NCBI GenBank assembly: GCA_958477465.1
Contig: CAUEFX010000029.1
Location: 1-46,749 of the forward strand
DNA: 46,749 bases
Direction of reading: 5' to 3'
Source: an uncultured Bacteroides sp.
Lineage (GTDB): Bacteria; Bacteroidota; Bacteroidia; Bacteroidales; Bacteroidaceae
Of this stretch, positions 35,201 to 44,062 are shown piece after piece. Within the stretch, counting starts at the first letter, position 1; every line of letters begins with the position of its first letter. The notes beneath the pieces were generated by a model that worked only from the letters and a program-made list of their open reading frames with translations, was not told where the DNA came from and ran no database searches. A program made the position numbers and the translations under genes.

Positions 35201-35606
35201 TTATGTTACCGGTAGCAGTGAGCGTATGCTTTTGTATCGAGAATTGGACGGATTGACATTGGATCGGGATGTGGATGCTTTTCGTTCGCGGCTTGAAGAC
35301 CGTTTCGGACCGGTACCTCCCGAGACGGAAGAACTGCTGCGGATTGTGCCGCTTCGTCGGCTTGCTGCGCGGTTGGGCGCAGAGAAGGTCTTTCTTAAGG
35401 CCGGCCGGATGACCTTGTTCTTTGTTTCCAATCCGGAGAGTCCGTTCTATCAGAGTCAGGCATTCGGCAAAGTAATCGATTACATGATGAAATACCCCCG
35501 TCGCTGTGATTTGCGTGAACAAAACGGAAGGCGTTCGATGCTGATAAAAGATGTATCGAATGTAGAAACGGCAGTCAGTATATTGCAGGAAATAGTGGCG
35601 ATGTAA
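32247..35606 (+). CDS. mfd: Transcription-repair coupling factor
   Basis: This protein of 1119 aa (from this start) is a DNA translocase that removes RNA polymerase stalled at lesions and recruits UvrA. It has an N-terminal UvrB-homology region, the RNA-polymerase-interacting CarD-like domain starting near D439 (GDYVVHTDHGVGRFAGL), a superfamily 2 motor with Walker A GDVGFGKTEVA (K592) and motif II DEEQ (687-690), TATPIPRTLQ, and QMRGRVGRS (motif VI). The C-terminal TRCF domain follows. Length is normal. I chose 32247 (MTITELQ) because AAAAAAAGGA lies 5 nt upstream; an in-frame ATG at 32220 would add nine residues. It is transcribed alone. Confidence 0.95.
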   Translation: MTITELQQQYAVHPNVAVMSRLLKDVSVKNIFCGGLCASSASLFFSVLVQKEVCPFVFILGDLEEAGYFYHDLTQVLGGDRILFFPSSFRRAIKYGQKDAANEILRTEVLSRLQKGEKGLCIVTYPDALAEKVVSRKELSDKTLKLSVGERVDSTFVTDVLHSYGFEYVDYVYEPGQYAVRGSIIDVFSFSSEYPYRIDFFGDEVESIRTFEVDSQLSREKKDSIVIVPDLAVTGMVSTSFLDFIPGDTVLAMRDFLWLRERIQNVHDEALTPQAIAVQEAEENGGITLEGKLIDGSEFTVHALDFRRLEFGNKPTGTADATVSFDVTAQPIFHKNFDLVAASFKEYQEKGYSLYICSDSTKQTDRIRAIFEDRGDKISFIAVERTLHEGFADNDLRLCVFTDHQLFDRFHKYNLKSDKARSGKVALSLKELNQFTPGDYVVHTDHGVGRFAGLVRIPNGNTTQEVMKLVYQNDDVVFVSIHSLHKVSKYKGKEGEPPRLNKLGTGAWEKLKERTKTKIKDIARDLIKLYSQRREEKGFAYSPDSFLQRELEASFIYEDTPDQSKATAEVKADMERDRPMDRLVCGDVGFGKTEVAIRAAFKAVADNKQVAVLVPTTVLAYQHFQTFRERLKGLPCRVEYLSRARTAAQAKAVLKGLSEGEVNILIGTHRILGKDVHFKDLGLLIIDEEQKFGVSVKEKLRQLKVNVDTLTMTATPIPRTLQFSLMGARDLSVISTPPPNRYPIQTELHTFNEEIIADAINFEMSRNGQVFFVNNRIANLPELKAMILRHIPDCRIAIGHGQMEPSELEQIILGFVNYDYDVLLATTIIESGIDIPNANTIIINQAQNFGLSDLHQMRGRVGRSNKKAFCYLLAPPLSSLTPEGKRRLQAIENFSDLGSGIHIAMQDLDIRGAGNMLGAEQSGFIADLGYETYQKILSEAVHELKTDEFAELYADEIKGEGAVSGEQFVEECQVESDLELLLPATYVTGSSERMLLYRELDGLTLDRDVDAFRSRLEDRFGPVPPETEELLRIVPLRRLAARLGAEKVFLKAGRMTLFFVSNPESPFYQSQAFGKVIDYMMKYPRRCDLREQNGRRSMLIKDVSNVETAVSILQEIVAM

Positions 35607-35607
35607 T

Positions 35608-35711
35608 AATGTGCCAATAAAACAATATGCCGATATGCCAATTGGCTGCGCTATCTTCATAGCACACAATTATTTAATTGGCACATTGGCATATTGTTTT
35701 ATTGGCACATT
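35608..35711. repeat. Long inverted repeat between convergent mfd and patatin genes
   Basis: The arms 35608-35631 and 35688-35711 are a perfect 24-bp inverted repeat (outer ends AATGTGCCAATAAAAC and GTTTTATTGGCACATT). The next 12 bp inward (35632-35643 and 35676-35687) match at 10 of 12 positions, giving stems of about 36 bp around a 32-nt centre. It starts one base after the mfd stop codon. It could end transcription from both genes, though no T-run follows; alternatively it is a small palindromic repeat element. Confidence 0.75.
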
Positions 35712-35726
35712 GTTTATTGGTATATA

Positions 35727-37940
35727 TTAGAAGTAGAATCCCAGATTTACGTAGAAGCCTACTTTTTTGCATTGGTTGGAGTATCCTAATGAAGCCTCCA
35801 GTGGGCCGAACATACTGTCGATTCCGTATCCAAGACTGAAACCATAGATACATTTATCTTCCAGGAGATCAAAGAATTTATTGTTGTTCAATGCTATGTT
35901 CCCGGTCAGGCTTATGTAATGCTTGCTCCATAAACGTTGACGAAGTTTCAATGCACCCACTACGACGGAGTTTTTCATGATCTCAATGTTGTCTATTCCT
36001 GCAAATGGCATCTGCTGGGAAACGAAACGTCCGAAATAGTTACCTCCCAATGCATTGGTGTAGGGGTAGGGGATATCTTTACCGATGAGTACCCTGCCGT
36101 ATACAGAAGGGAGCAGTGCGATCCGGTTGGTTAGTTGGAAAGCTTCCGACCATGAAATACTGAGTGCAGAAAACGGAGCATGTCCTTTGTACTTTGCCAG
36201 ATTGTCGGTATAGAGCACATAACCGACTTTAAAATCAGCTCCTTTGTTCGGGAAATATCCTTTGTTGAATGTATTGTAATGTACTTGCGCAAAATAGCTG
36301 AAAAAGTGTTCCGGCTTAATTTCCAGATTATACTCCGGACTATTATACAGGAAATCCTTATACTTAAAATATTCAAAACGTGTTCCGATAGCAAAGCGCA
36401 GATTTTTGTACCAAACATCGGAGAAGCTGAATTCGCCCGAATGGTATTTGTAAGTGGTGTTGTATGCCCGGTCACCATGATTGTAGATGTTGATATCATT
36501 GTATTCGAATAGGTAACCGAGGTTAAAGTTTCTCATCTGCATCGGTTCCAGGGTATAGTCTACCCGGGCGGCGTATCGTTTTCCCAACCGTCCGGTGACA
36601 GATATCTTAGAGGGAATGCGGGTCTTCAGGTTTGATGTGGCATTCAGTAATACAGAGGCTGTCTCTTCGGAGTCAAAGCGGATTCCTAAGTTTATATTTT
36701 TTTCATATTTCTCTTCCAATAGAAAATCGAGTTTGTGACCCTCCGGCATATTGCTCAGTTTATAGCTGACGTTGGAATAGGCTTGGCTTCCCCGCAGTAT
36801 CGAAAGGGCTTTTTCCAGTTGTGCCACACTGATTTCACTATCCTCTTTCAGCTTACATTTTCGCATCATCCATTTTTTGTCGGCATCTTCAATACCGGAG
36901 AAATTGATTTCTTTTACGAAAAACTTCTGAGAAGAAGACAGAGGAGTGTACGGTCCATGAGTTTTTGGCTTGTAATCTTCCGGGATACCGATTTCCTTTT
37001 TCAGTTTCAGCAAGTCGTTCCATTTCTCGAGTGCGGCTTCTTCTCCGCGGTTCGTCAGTGTATCGAGCGCATTCGGTGTGAAGCTTGCCGAGGAGTATCC
37101 TTTTACATTTACTTTAATATGGATATCTGATGCAGCTACGTTCTTTTCATAATTTTTCTGCGTGGTCAGATCGATGATTTGCAGCAGGATATCGGGTGCC
37201 GTATTCAATTCTTCTTCCGTCCGCAATTTATTTTGAACATCTACCCCGATGATAATTTCCGCTCCCATGGCTTTAGCCACATTTACCGGATAGTTATTCT
37301 TCATACCCCCGTCTACCAATATCATATCATCGATTCGTACCGGAGTGAATACACCGGGAATAGCCATGCTGGCACGCATGGCAGTGGCAAGCACACCGTC
37401 GTGGAACACTATTTCTTTGCCATTTACAACGTTTTCGGAGACACAGGCAAAAGGAATCGGCAGTTTGTTGAAATCGATTGAATCGTGGTATCCTACAGTC
37501 AGATCGGAGAACAGATTGGCAAGATTCTGCCCTTTGATAACTCCCCCCGATGCTTGCTCTTTGAAACGTTTTCCGGTGAGAGGAATTGACAGAACGTAGG
37601 TCTCTGATTTTTCTCTTTCGGACACCGTTTGCTGGCTTCGTTTGATACGGTCACTGAGCAGGAAAGTCCAGTCCTGCTTTTTTACCATACTGTCCAGTTG
37701 CTGGGGAGTGTAACCGATCGAGTATAATCCTCCGATAATAGACCCCATACTCGTACCTACGATATAATCGATGGGAATGCCGGCCTCTTCAATTACTTTG
37801 AGCGCTCCGATATGTGCAACTCCTTTTGCACCGCCACCACTGAGAACTACACCTACCTTTTTACGCTGTTGGGCGGAAGAGGGTAAGGTGAAAAAAAGAC
37901 AACTTAAGAGAACCAATGCCAGAGATAAATGTTTTTTCAT
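35727..37940 (-). CDS. Patatin-like phospholipase fused to POTRA and outer-membrane beta-barrel (PlpD-like)
   Basis: This 737-aa exported protein has a signal peptide in residues 1-24. The patatin domain (about 28-240) has the oxyanion glycines LSGGGAKG (34-40), nucleophile GTSMG with S64, and the partner Asp in VDGGMKNNYP (D210), so the Ser-Asp dyad is complete. After a linker, residues about 340-420 resemble one POTRA domain (FFVKEINFSGIEDADKKWMM). The rest is alternating beta strands of an Omp85-family 16-strand-like barrel ending with a C-terminal aromatic (LGFYF). This layout matches type Vd autotransporter patatins, in which the barrel anchors or exports the lipase. Transcription is probably from the exact -7 box at 37975-37982. 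Confidence 0.9.
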   Translation of the reverse strand: MKKHLSLALVLLSCLFFTLPSSAQQRKKVGVVLSGGGAKGVAHIGALKVIEEAGIPIDYIVGTSMGSIIGGLYSIGYTPQQLDSMVKKQDWTFLLSDRIKRSQQTVSEREKSETYVLSIPLTGKRFKEQASGGVIKGQNLANLFSDLTVGYHDSIDFNKLPIPFACVSENVVNGKEIVFHDGVLATAMRASMAIPGVFTPVRIDDMILVDGGMKNNYPVNVAKAMGAEIIIGVDVQNKLRTEEELNTAPDILLQIIDLTTQKNYEKNVAASDIHIKVNVKGYSSASFTPNALDTLTNRGEEAALEKWNDLLKLKKEIGIPEDYKPKTHGPYTPLSSSQKFFVKEINFSGIEDADKKWMMRKCKLKEDSEISVAQLEKALSILRGSQAYSNVSYKLSNMPEGHKLDFLLEEKYEKNINLGIRFDSEETASVLLNATSNLKTRIPSKISVTGRLGKRYAARVDYTLEPMQMRNFNLGYLFEYNDINIYNHGDRAYNTTYKYHSGEFSFSDVWYKNLRFAIGTRFEYFKYKDFLYNSPEYNLEIKPEHFFSYFAQVHYNTFNKGYFPNKGADFKVGYVLYTDNLAKYKGHAPFSALSISWSEAFQLTNRIALLPSVYGRVLIGKDIPYPYTNALGGNYFGRFVSQQMPFAGIDNIEIMKNSVVVGALKLRQRLWSKHYISLTGNIALNNNKFFDLLEDKCIYGFSLGYGIDSMFGPLEASLGYSNQCKKVGFYVNLGFYF

Positions 37941-38282
37941 TAAGGATATTTGTTATATCTATTATTATAAAGTACAAATGTATGCGATAATTTGTTTAAT
38001 GAAAGAAGATATTTATCTTGTTTTTTGGTCCAAAAGTCGGATTTGTAGATAATTTCCACACTTTAAAAAGAAAATCTACAATTCTGTGGATATGCTGTTT
38101 GGAGATAATGAGTTGATTTATAGTGAAAAATAAAACCCCGGTTACTTTGGTATATCATTTGTCTGCTACAAAACTAAGAACAAACATAAATTGATCTGTT
38201 TAAATTTTGTTCTGAAGTAGAAAGGTACTATTTGAAGAAAATTTAAACAGGCTCTAAGTTAAATTAAATAATTCATCCGATT
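37941..38282. other. Divergent intergenic region, patatin and RND efflux operon
   Basis: This is 342 bp of AT-rich DNA with no gene. Besides the patatin -7 box it holds an inverted repeat TTGTAGAT (38043-38050)/ATCTACAA (38074-38081), with CCACA/TGTGG also able to pair nearby. No exact TAnnTTTG was found for the plus strand; several TA-N3-TTTG variants occur (for example at 38152-38161 and 38227-38235), so the RND promoter is not assigned. Confidence 0.5.
37975..37982 (-). promoter_or_regulatory. -7 box upstream of the patatin gene
   Basis: The minus strand reads TACATTTG, an exact TAnnTTTG, 34 bp upstream of the ATG at 37940. The leader would be about 28 nt. CTTT 19 bp further upstream is a partial -33 element. 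Confidence 0.5.
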
Positions 38283-39494
38283 ATGAGATTATTTTTCTCA
38301 GAAAAAGTATTGAGGCTAAAGAGAAAGAGAGCCGTTGCTGTTGCTGTTTGCCTCATTCTGTTGTTAGCGGTCTGTTGGGTATTGACTCGCCCGCATAAAG
38401 TTGAACCGGAGATTCCTACGGTAATGGTAGAAGCAGCAGCAAAAGACGATGTGGAAATTTATGGCGAATATGTAGGTCGTATCCGTGCCCAACAATTTGT
38501 AGAGGTACGTGCTCGTGTAGAGGGGTATCTGGAACAAATGCTTTTTGCCGAAGGTACTTACGTAAATAAGAATCAGGTACTTTTTGTCATTAACCAAGAG
38601 CAGTACCGGGCAAAGGCGGATAAAGCCCGGGCGCAGTTGAAGAAAGACGAGGCACAGGCACTGAAAGCACAACGCGATTTTGAACGCATCAAACCGCTGT
38701 ACGCTCAGAATGCCGCCAGTCAATTGGATCTTGACAATGCCGAGGCGGCTTATGAAAGTGCTGTCGCCACGGTTGCCATGAGTGAAGCCGATCTGGCACA
38801 GGCAGAATTGGAATTGGGGTATACGCTGGTCCGTTCTCCACTTTCGGGACATATCAGTGAAAGAAATGTCGATTTGGGAACGTTAGTCGGTCCCGGTGGA
38901 AAATCTTTGCTGGCTACGATTGTCAAAAGTGATACGGTATTGGTGGATTTCAACATGACGGCTTTGGATTATTTGAAAAGTAAAGAACGTAACATCAATA
39001 TCGGTCAGCAGGATGTCAACCGTTCCTGGCAGCCGAATATCTCTATTACATTGGCCGATAATACGGTCTATCCTTATAAAGGATTTGTGGATTTTGCCGA
39101 ACCACAGGTAGACCCTCAGACGGGTACGTTTTCTGTCCGGGCCGAAATGCCCAACCCGAAGCAGGTATTGTTACCCGGACAGTTTACTAAAGTGAAACTG
39201 TTGCTCGATGTTCGCGAAGGAGTTGTGGTGGTGCCGTTGAAGGCGGTCACGATTGAGAAGGGAGGAGCCTACATTTATGTGATGCGCAAAGACTCTACTG
39301 TTGAAAAGCGTTTCATTGAATTGGGACCCGAATTTGGAAACAAAGTGGTGGTAGAACGGGGAGTCGTACAGGGAGAGATGATTGTTGTAGAAGGATTCCA
39401 CAAACTGAATCCGGGAATGAAAGTCCGGATGGTAGAAGCCGATACGGTTGATTCCTATGCAGTTGACAGTGTGGATAATGTTAAAAAGGATTAA
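38283..39494 (+). CDS. RND efflux periplasmic adaptor (MFP, AcrA-like)
   Basis: This 403-aa membrane-fusion protein links the inner-membrane RND pump to the outer-membrane channel. An N-terminal signal-anchor (AVAVAVCLILLLAVCWVL) has no lipobox at a clear cleavage site. Then come the first barrel/lipoyl half (EVRARVEGYLEQMLFAEGTYVNKNQVLFVI), an Ala/Gln/Glu-rich helical hairpin (about 105-175), the second lipoyl half (YTLVRSPLSGHISERNVDLGTLV) and the beta-barrel and membrane-proximal domains (PQVDPQTGTFSVRAEMPNP, LLPGQFTKVKL). The tail is Asp/Val-rich. It is first of three genes; the pump begins 3 bp after its stop. Confidence 0.94.
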   Translation: MRLFFSEKVLRLKRKRAVAVAVCLILLLAVCWVLTRPHKVEPEIPTVMVEAAAKDDVEIYGEYVGRIRAQQFVEVRARVEGYLEQMLFAEGTYVNKNQVLFVINQEQYRAKADKARAQLKKDEAQALKAQRDFERIKPLYAQNAASQLDLDNAEAAYESAVATVAMSEADLAQAELELGYTLVRSPLSGHISERNVDLGTLVGPGGKSLLATIVKSDTVLVDFNMTALDYLKSKERNINIGQQDVNRSWQPNISITLADNTVYPYKGFVDFAEPQVDPQTGTFSVRAEMPNPKQVLLPGQFTKVKLLLDVREGVVVVPLKAVTIEKGGAYIYVMRKDSTVEKRFIELGPEFGNKVVVERGVVQGEMIVVEGFHKLNPGMKVRMVEADTVDSYAVDSVDNVKKD

Positions 39495-39497
39495 GTG

Positions 39498-42400
39498 ATG
39501 AAAGTAAGTTTTTTTATAGATAGACCAGTCTTTTCTGCGGTACTTTCCATTGTTATTGTTATCATTGGAATTATCGGTCTGACCATGCTTCCGGTAGACC
39601 AATATCCGCAGATTATGCCTCCCGTTGTCAAGATCAGCGCTTCTTATCCCGGAGCCAGTGCGCTGACGGTTTCGCAGGCTGTGGCAACTCCTATCGAACA
39701 GGAGATAAACGGTACTCCGGGGATGCTTTATATGGAGTCCAACAGCTCCAATTCCGGAGGATTCTCGGCGACGGTTACTTTTGACGTGTCTGCCGATGCG
39801 GATCTGGCAGCTGTTGAGATTCAAAACCGGGTGAAGCTTGCCGAATCTCGCCTTCCCGCTGAAGTAGCCCAGAATGGTATATCGGTAGAGAAACAGGCAC
39901 CCAGCCAGTTGATGACGCTTTGTCTGACCTCTTCCGATCCGAAGTTCGATGAAATCTATTTAAGTAACTTTGCCACCATTAACGTGCTCGATGTACTTCG
40001 CCGTATTCCCGGTGTGGGGCGTGTGTCGAATATCGGCAGCCGGTATTATGCCATGCAGATATGGGCACAGCCCGATAAACTGGCAAACTTCGGGCTTACC
40101 GTACAGGATTTGCAGAACGCATTGAAAGACCAGAACCGAGAGTCGGCAGCCGGTGTACTCGGCCAGCAACCGGTAAAGGGACTGGATATCACCATCCCTA
40201 TTACTACACAAGGGCGCCTTTCCACTGTCGGGCAGTTCGAAGATATCGTAGTACGTGCCAACTCGAACGGTTCCATCATCCGCCTGAAGGATGTGGCGCG
40301 TGTATCGCTCGAAGCTTCTTCCTATAATACGGAAAGCGGTATCAACGGAGAAAATGCCGCAGTACTCGGCATTTATATGCTGCCCGGAGCCAATGCTATC
40401 GAGGTGGCCGACAATGTAAAAGAGGCTATGGAAGAGATCAGTAGGAACTTTCCGGAAGGATTGAATTACGAGATACCGTTTGATATGACCACCTATATCT
40501 CCGAGTCTATCCATGAGGTGTACAAAACGTTGTTCGAAGCCCTTGTTCTGGTCGTATTGGTCGTATTTCTCTCTTTACAGAGCTGGCGTGCCACATTGAT
40601 ACCGATTGTGGCAGTGCCTATTTCATTGATCGGAACATTCGGTTTTATGTTGATATTCGGTTTTTCACTGAACATCCTTACTCTGTTGGGGTTGATTCTC
40701 GCCATCGGTATTGTGGTGGATGATGCGATTGTGGTGGTAGAGAGTGTGGAGCATATCATGGAAACCGAAAGGCTGAGTGCTTACGAAGCTACCAAAAAGG
40801 TGATGGAGGGGCTGACCAGCGCACTGATAGCTACTTCATTAGTGCTTTGTGCAGTATTCGTTCCCGTCAGCTTCCTAAGTGGAATTACCGGACAGCTTTA
40901 CCGGCAGTTCACTATAACAATTGCCGTGTCGGTATTAATCTCCACTGTGGTTGCACTTACACTCAGTCCTGTCATGTGTTCCTTGATTCTGAAACCGGAT
41001 AGCGGAAAGAAAAAGAACATCGTGTTCCGTAAAATCAATCATTGGCTGAATGTAGGGAACAACAGGTACGTGAGTGTTATTACCCGGGTTATCCGTAATC
41101 CGAGACGCGTGTTGAGTGCTTTCGGTATCGTTTTGATCGGTATTCTGCTGTTGCACCGTATCATCCCTACCAGCTTCCTTCCGGTAGAAGACCAGGGATA
41201 TTTCAAGATAGAGCTCGAATTGCCCGAAGGAGCTACTTTGGAGCGTACACGCCAAGTAACGGAGCGTGCCATCTCTTTTCTTGATAAGAATCCGTACATC
41301 GCTTATGTGCAGAATGTAACCGGAAGCAGCCCTCGTGTCGGGAGCAATCAGGCACGCAGTGAGTTGACCGTTATTCTGAAGCCATGGGAAGAACGCAAGG
41401 AGACCAGCATAAACAAAATCATGTCGGAAGTACAGAAACATTTGGTGGAGTATCCCGAATGTAAAGTCTATCTTTCCACTCCGCCGGTTATCCCTGGTTT
41501 GGGAAGTTCCGGAGGTTTTGAAATGCAGCTTGAGGCTCGTGGCGAAGCTTCATTCGAACATCTGGTGCAGGCTGCCGATACGTTGATGCGCTATGCCTCT
41601 AAGCGTAAAGAACTGGCCGGGCTCTCTTCTTCCTTGCAGGCGGAAATTCCTCAGCTATACTTTGATGTGGACCGCGATAAGGTGAAGATGTTAGGTGTGC
41701 CATTGGCGGATGTCTTTTCTACGATGAAGGCTTATACCGGTTCTGTTTACGTGAATGACTTTAATATGTTCAACCGTATATATAAGGTGTATATCCAGGC
41801 AGAAGCTCCCTATCGTGAACATAAAGACAATATCAATCTGTTTTTCGTGAAAGCGTCCAATGGGGTGATGGTCCCTTTGACCTCTTTGGGGAATGCTTCG
41901 TACACCACAGGTCCCGGTAGCATTAAGCGTTTCAATATGTTTACTACGGCCGTTATCCGTGGTGAAGCTGCCCACGGATACAGTTCGGGACAGGCCATGA
42001 AAGTTATGGAACAGATAGCCCGAGATCATTTGCCGGATAACATCGGTCTGGAATGGAGTGGCCTTTCCTATCAGGAGAAACAAGCCGGAGGGCAGACCGG
42101 CCTGGTGCTGGCACTGGTCTTTCTTTTTGTCTTTCTCTTCCTGGCGGCACAATACGAGAGTTGGACTTTGCCGGTTGCCGTACTGCTCTCTTTGCCGATT
42201 GCCGCGTTGGGGGCTTATCTGGGTGTATGGATCTGTGGGTTGGAGAATGACGTTTATTTTCAGATCGGTCTTGTGATGCTGGTAGGCCTGGCGGCAAAGA
42301 ATGCCATTCTTATTGTAGAATTTACCAAAGTACAGGTCGATAACGGAGAAGACATCGTTACGGCTGCTATCAATGCCGCCCGTCTGCGTTTCCGCCCCAT

Positions 42401-42641
42401 TCTGATGACATCTCTTGCCTTTGTGCTCGGTATGCTTCCGATGGTGTTGGCAAGCGGTCCCGGTTCTGCCAGTCGCCGGGCCATCGGTACGGGGGTATTC
42501 TTCGGAATGATATTTGCAATAATCCTGGGCATTATTTTGGTACCGTTCTTCTTTGTGATGGTATATAAAACGACTGCTAAGATACGCCACAGATGTGGTG
42601 GAGTGAAAAATCCGTTTGCATCCAAACTAAAACGTAAATGA
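39498..42641 (+). CDS. RND multidrug efflux permease (AcrB/HAE1 family)
   Basis: This 1047-aa inner-membrane proton-driven pump has the first TM at the N-terminus (VSFFIDRPVFSAVLSIVIVI), two large periplasmic loops and twelve TMs in the usual layout. The proton relay residues are present: D408-D409 in GIVVDDAIVVVE (TM4) and K934 in VGLAAKNAILIVEF (TM10). Length is typical. The ATG at 39498 has AAAAAGGA 7 nt upstream; a GTG directly in front of it (39495) is an unlikely start. Its stop overlaps the ATG of the channel gene (ATGA), so the two are translationally coupled. Substrates (drugs, bile salts, others) cannot be read from sequence. Confidence 0.95.
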   Translation: MKVSFFIDRPVFSAVLSIVIVIIGIIGLTMLPVDQYPQIMPPVVKISASYPGASALTVSQAVATPIEQEINGTPGMLYMESNSSNSGGFSATVTFDVSADADLAAVEIQNRVKLAESRLPAEVAQNGISVEKQAPSQLMTLCLTSSDPKFDEIYLSNFATINVLDVLRRIPGVGRVSNIGSRYYAMQIWAQPDKLANFGLTVQDLQNALKDQNRESAAGVLGQQPVKGLDITIPITTQGRLSTVGQFEDIVVRANSNGSIIRLKDVARVSLEASSYNTESGINGENAAVLGIYMLPGANAIEVADNVKEAMEEISRNFPEGLNYEIPFDMTTYISESIHEVYKTLFEALVLVVLVVFLSLQSWRATLIPIVAVPISLIGTFGFMLIFGFSLNILTLLGLILAIGIVVDDAIVVVESVEHIMETERLSAYEATKKVMEGLTSALIATSLVLCAVFVPVSFLSGITGQLYRQFTITIAVSVLISTVVALTLSPVMCSLILKPDSGKKKNIVFRKINHWLNVGNNRYVSVITRVIRNPRRVLSAFGIVLIGILLLHRIIPTSFLPVEDQGYFKIELELPEGATLERTRQVTERAISFLDKNPYIAYVQNVTGSSPRVGSNQARSELTVILKPWEERKETSINKIMSEVQKHLVEYPECKVYLSTPPVIPGLGSSGGFEMQLEARGEASFEHLVQAADTLMRYASKRKELAGLSSSLQAEIPQLYFDVDRDKVKMLGVPLADVFSTMKAYTGSVYVNDFNMFNRIYKVYIQAEAPYREHKDNINLFFVKASNGVMVPLTSLGNASYTTGPGSIKRFNMFTTAVIRGEAAHGYSSGQAMKVMEQIARDHLPDNIGLEWSGLSYQEKQAGGQTGLVLALVFLFVFLFLAAQYESWTLPVAVLLSLPIAALGAYLGVWICGLENDVYFQIGLVMLVGLAAKNAILIVEFTKVQVDNGEDIVTAAINAARLRFRPILMTSLAFVLGMLPMVLASGPGSASRRAIGTGVFFGMIFAIILGIILVPFFFVMVYKTTAKIRHRCGGVKNPFASKLKRK

Positions 42642-44041
42642 TTATGAAACGAAATAACATCCATATAGCTTTAGTCACTCTTCTCATCCTTATCACTGTC
42701 TCCGCCTGCAAGGTGGGGAAAAGTTACACCCGCCCCGAACTTCATTTGCCCGATAGCCTTGCACAGCATCAGGATTCGCTGAGCTTTGGGGATATGGATT
42801 GGTGGAGTATTTATACCGATTCCACTCTCCGCGGACTGATTGCAAAGTCCTTGGAATATAATAAGGATATTCTGATTGCCGCTGCCCGTGTGAAAGAGAT
42901 GGCGGCGCAAAAAAGAATCTCGACGGCAGCGTTGCTTCCCGATATAAAAGGAACGGTGACCGGCAAGCGCGAATTCGAAAATCATGGTGGAGATGCTTTT
43001 AAGCGGAGTGATACTTTTGAAGCTCAGGCACTGTTTTCCTGGGAACTTGATTTGTGGGGGAATCTGCGCTGGGCGCGTTCGGCAAGTATTGCCGAGTATC
43101 TGCAATCGGTGGAGGCACAACGTGCGCTTCGCATGACAATTGTGGCCGAAGTAGCCCAAGCCTATTATGAACTTGTCGCTCTCGACACGGAATTGGAGAT
43201 TGTCCGCCAGACATTGCAAGCCCGCGAAGAAGGTATGCGTTTGGCACGTATTCGTTTCGAGGGAGGGTTGACGTCCGAAACCTCTTACCGGCAGTCTCAG
43301 GTGGAGCTTGCCCGTACGGCGACTTTGGTGCCCGACCTGGAACGCAAGATCAGCCTTAAGGAGAATGACATCGCCTTTCTTGCCGGTGAGTATCCTAACA
43401 AGATAGCCCGTAGCCGTTTGTTGCAAGAGTTCAACTTTCCGAACGAACTGCCCATCGGTCTGCCTTCCGATTTGCTCGAACGGCGTCCGGATATCCGTCA
43501 GGCCGAACAAAAGCTGATTGCTGCAAATGCCAAGGTAGGGGTGGCATACACCAACATGTTTCCTCGTATATCACTTACCGGCAGGGCAGGAGCCGAAAGT
43601 GTGGTTCTTTCCGATCTCCTGAAATCTCCTTATGGAATCATGGAGGGCGCTTTACTGACCCCGATCTTTGGTTGGGGAAAGAATCGCGCTGCATTGAAAG
43701 CGAAAAAAGCGGCTTATGAAGCAGAAGTGCACAATTATGAAAAGACAGTTCTTACCGCTTTTAAAGAGACTCAAAATGCAATCGTCAATTTTAATAAGAT
43801 AAAGGAGGTCTATGATTTGCGGGCCAAGTTGGAACGCTCTTCAAAGAGTTATGTAGACTTGGCACAGCTTCAATACATCAATGGGGTTATCAACTATCTC
43901 GATGTACTCGATGCCCAGCGTGGGTATTTTGATGCCCGGATCGGTTTGAGCAATGCGATTCGTGATGAACTGATTGCCGTTGTACAGGTATATAAAGCAC
44001 TGGGTGGCGGCTGGCAGGTAAAAGACATCAGAATCCCGTAA
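42638..44041 (+). CDS. RND outer-membrane channel lipoprotein (NodT/OprM family)
   Basis: This 467-aa TolC-like outer-membrane factor has a lipoprotein signal peptide ending ITVSAC, then KVGKSYTRPEL, the typical NodT-family start of the mature protein. Two OEP repeats follow, with WWSIYTDSTLRGLIAKSLEYNKDI and the conserved LPSDLLERRPDIRQAEQKLIAANAKVGV split between halves. The C-terminal half contains LTPIFGWGKNRAALKAKKA. It overlaps the pump stop codon by 4 bp; an ATG six bases later (MKRNN) is an equally possible start. It completes the tripartite system with the two upstream genes. Confidence 0.93.
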   Translation: MIMKRNNIHIALVTLLILITVSACKVGKSYTRPELHLPDSLAQHQDSLSFGDMDWWSIYTDSTLRGLIAKSLEYNKDILIAAARVKEMAAQKRISTAALLPDIKGTVTGKREFENHGGDAFKRSDTFEAQALFSWELDLWGNLRWARSASIAEYLQSVEAQRALRMTIVAEVAQAYYELVALDTELEIVRQTLQAREEGMRLARIRFEGGLTSETSYRQSQVELARTATLVPDLERKISLKENDIAFLAGEYPNKIARSRLLQEFNFPNELPIGLPSDLLERRPDIRQAEQKLIAANAKVGVAYTNMFPRISLTGRAGAESVVLSDLLKSPYGIMEGALLTPIFGWGKNRAALKAKKAAYEAEVHNYEKTVLTAFKETQNAIVNFNKIKEVYDLRAKLERSSKSYVDLAQLQYINGVINYLDVLDAQRGYFDARIGLSNAIRDELIAVVQVYKALGGGWQVKDIRIP

Positions 44042-44062
44042 CCGGGCATATAGCAGAGACTT

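Noticed and set aside
34881..35669. 262-codon minus-strand ORF inside mfd
   Set aside because: Antisense shadow of mfd with no recognisable protein features.
41691..42590. 299-codon minus-strand ORF inside the RND pump gene
   Set aside because: A shadow frame of a strongly conserved pump gene; rich in His/Gln/Arg as antisense frames of this codon usage are.
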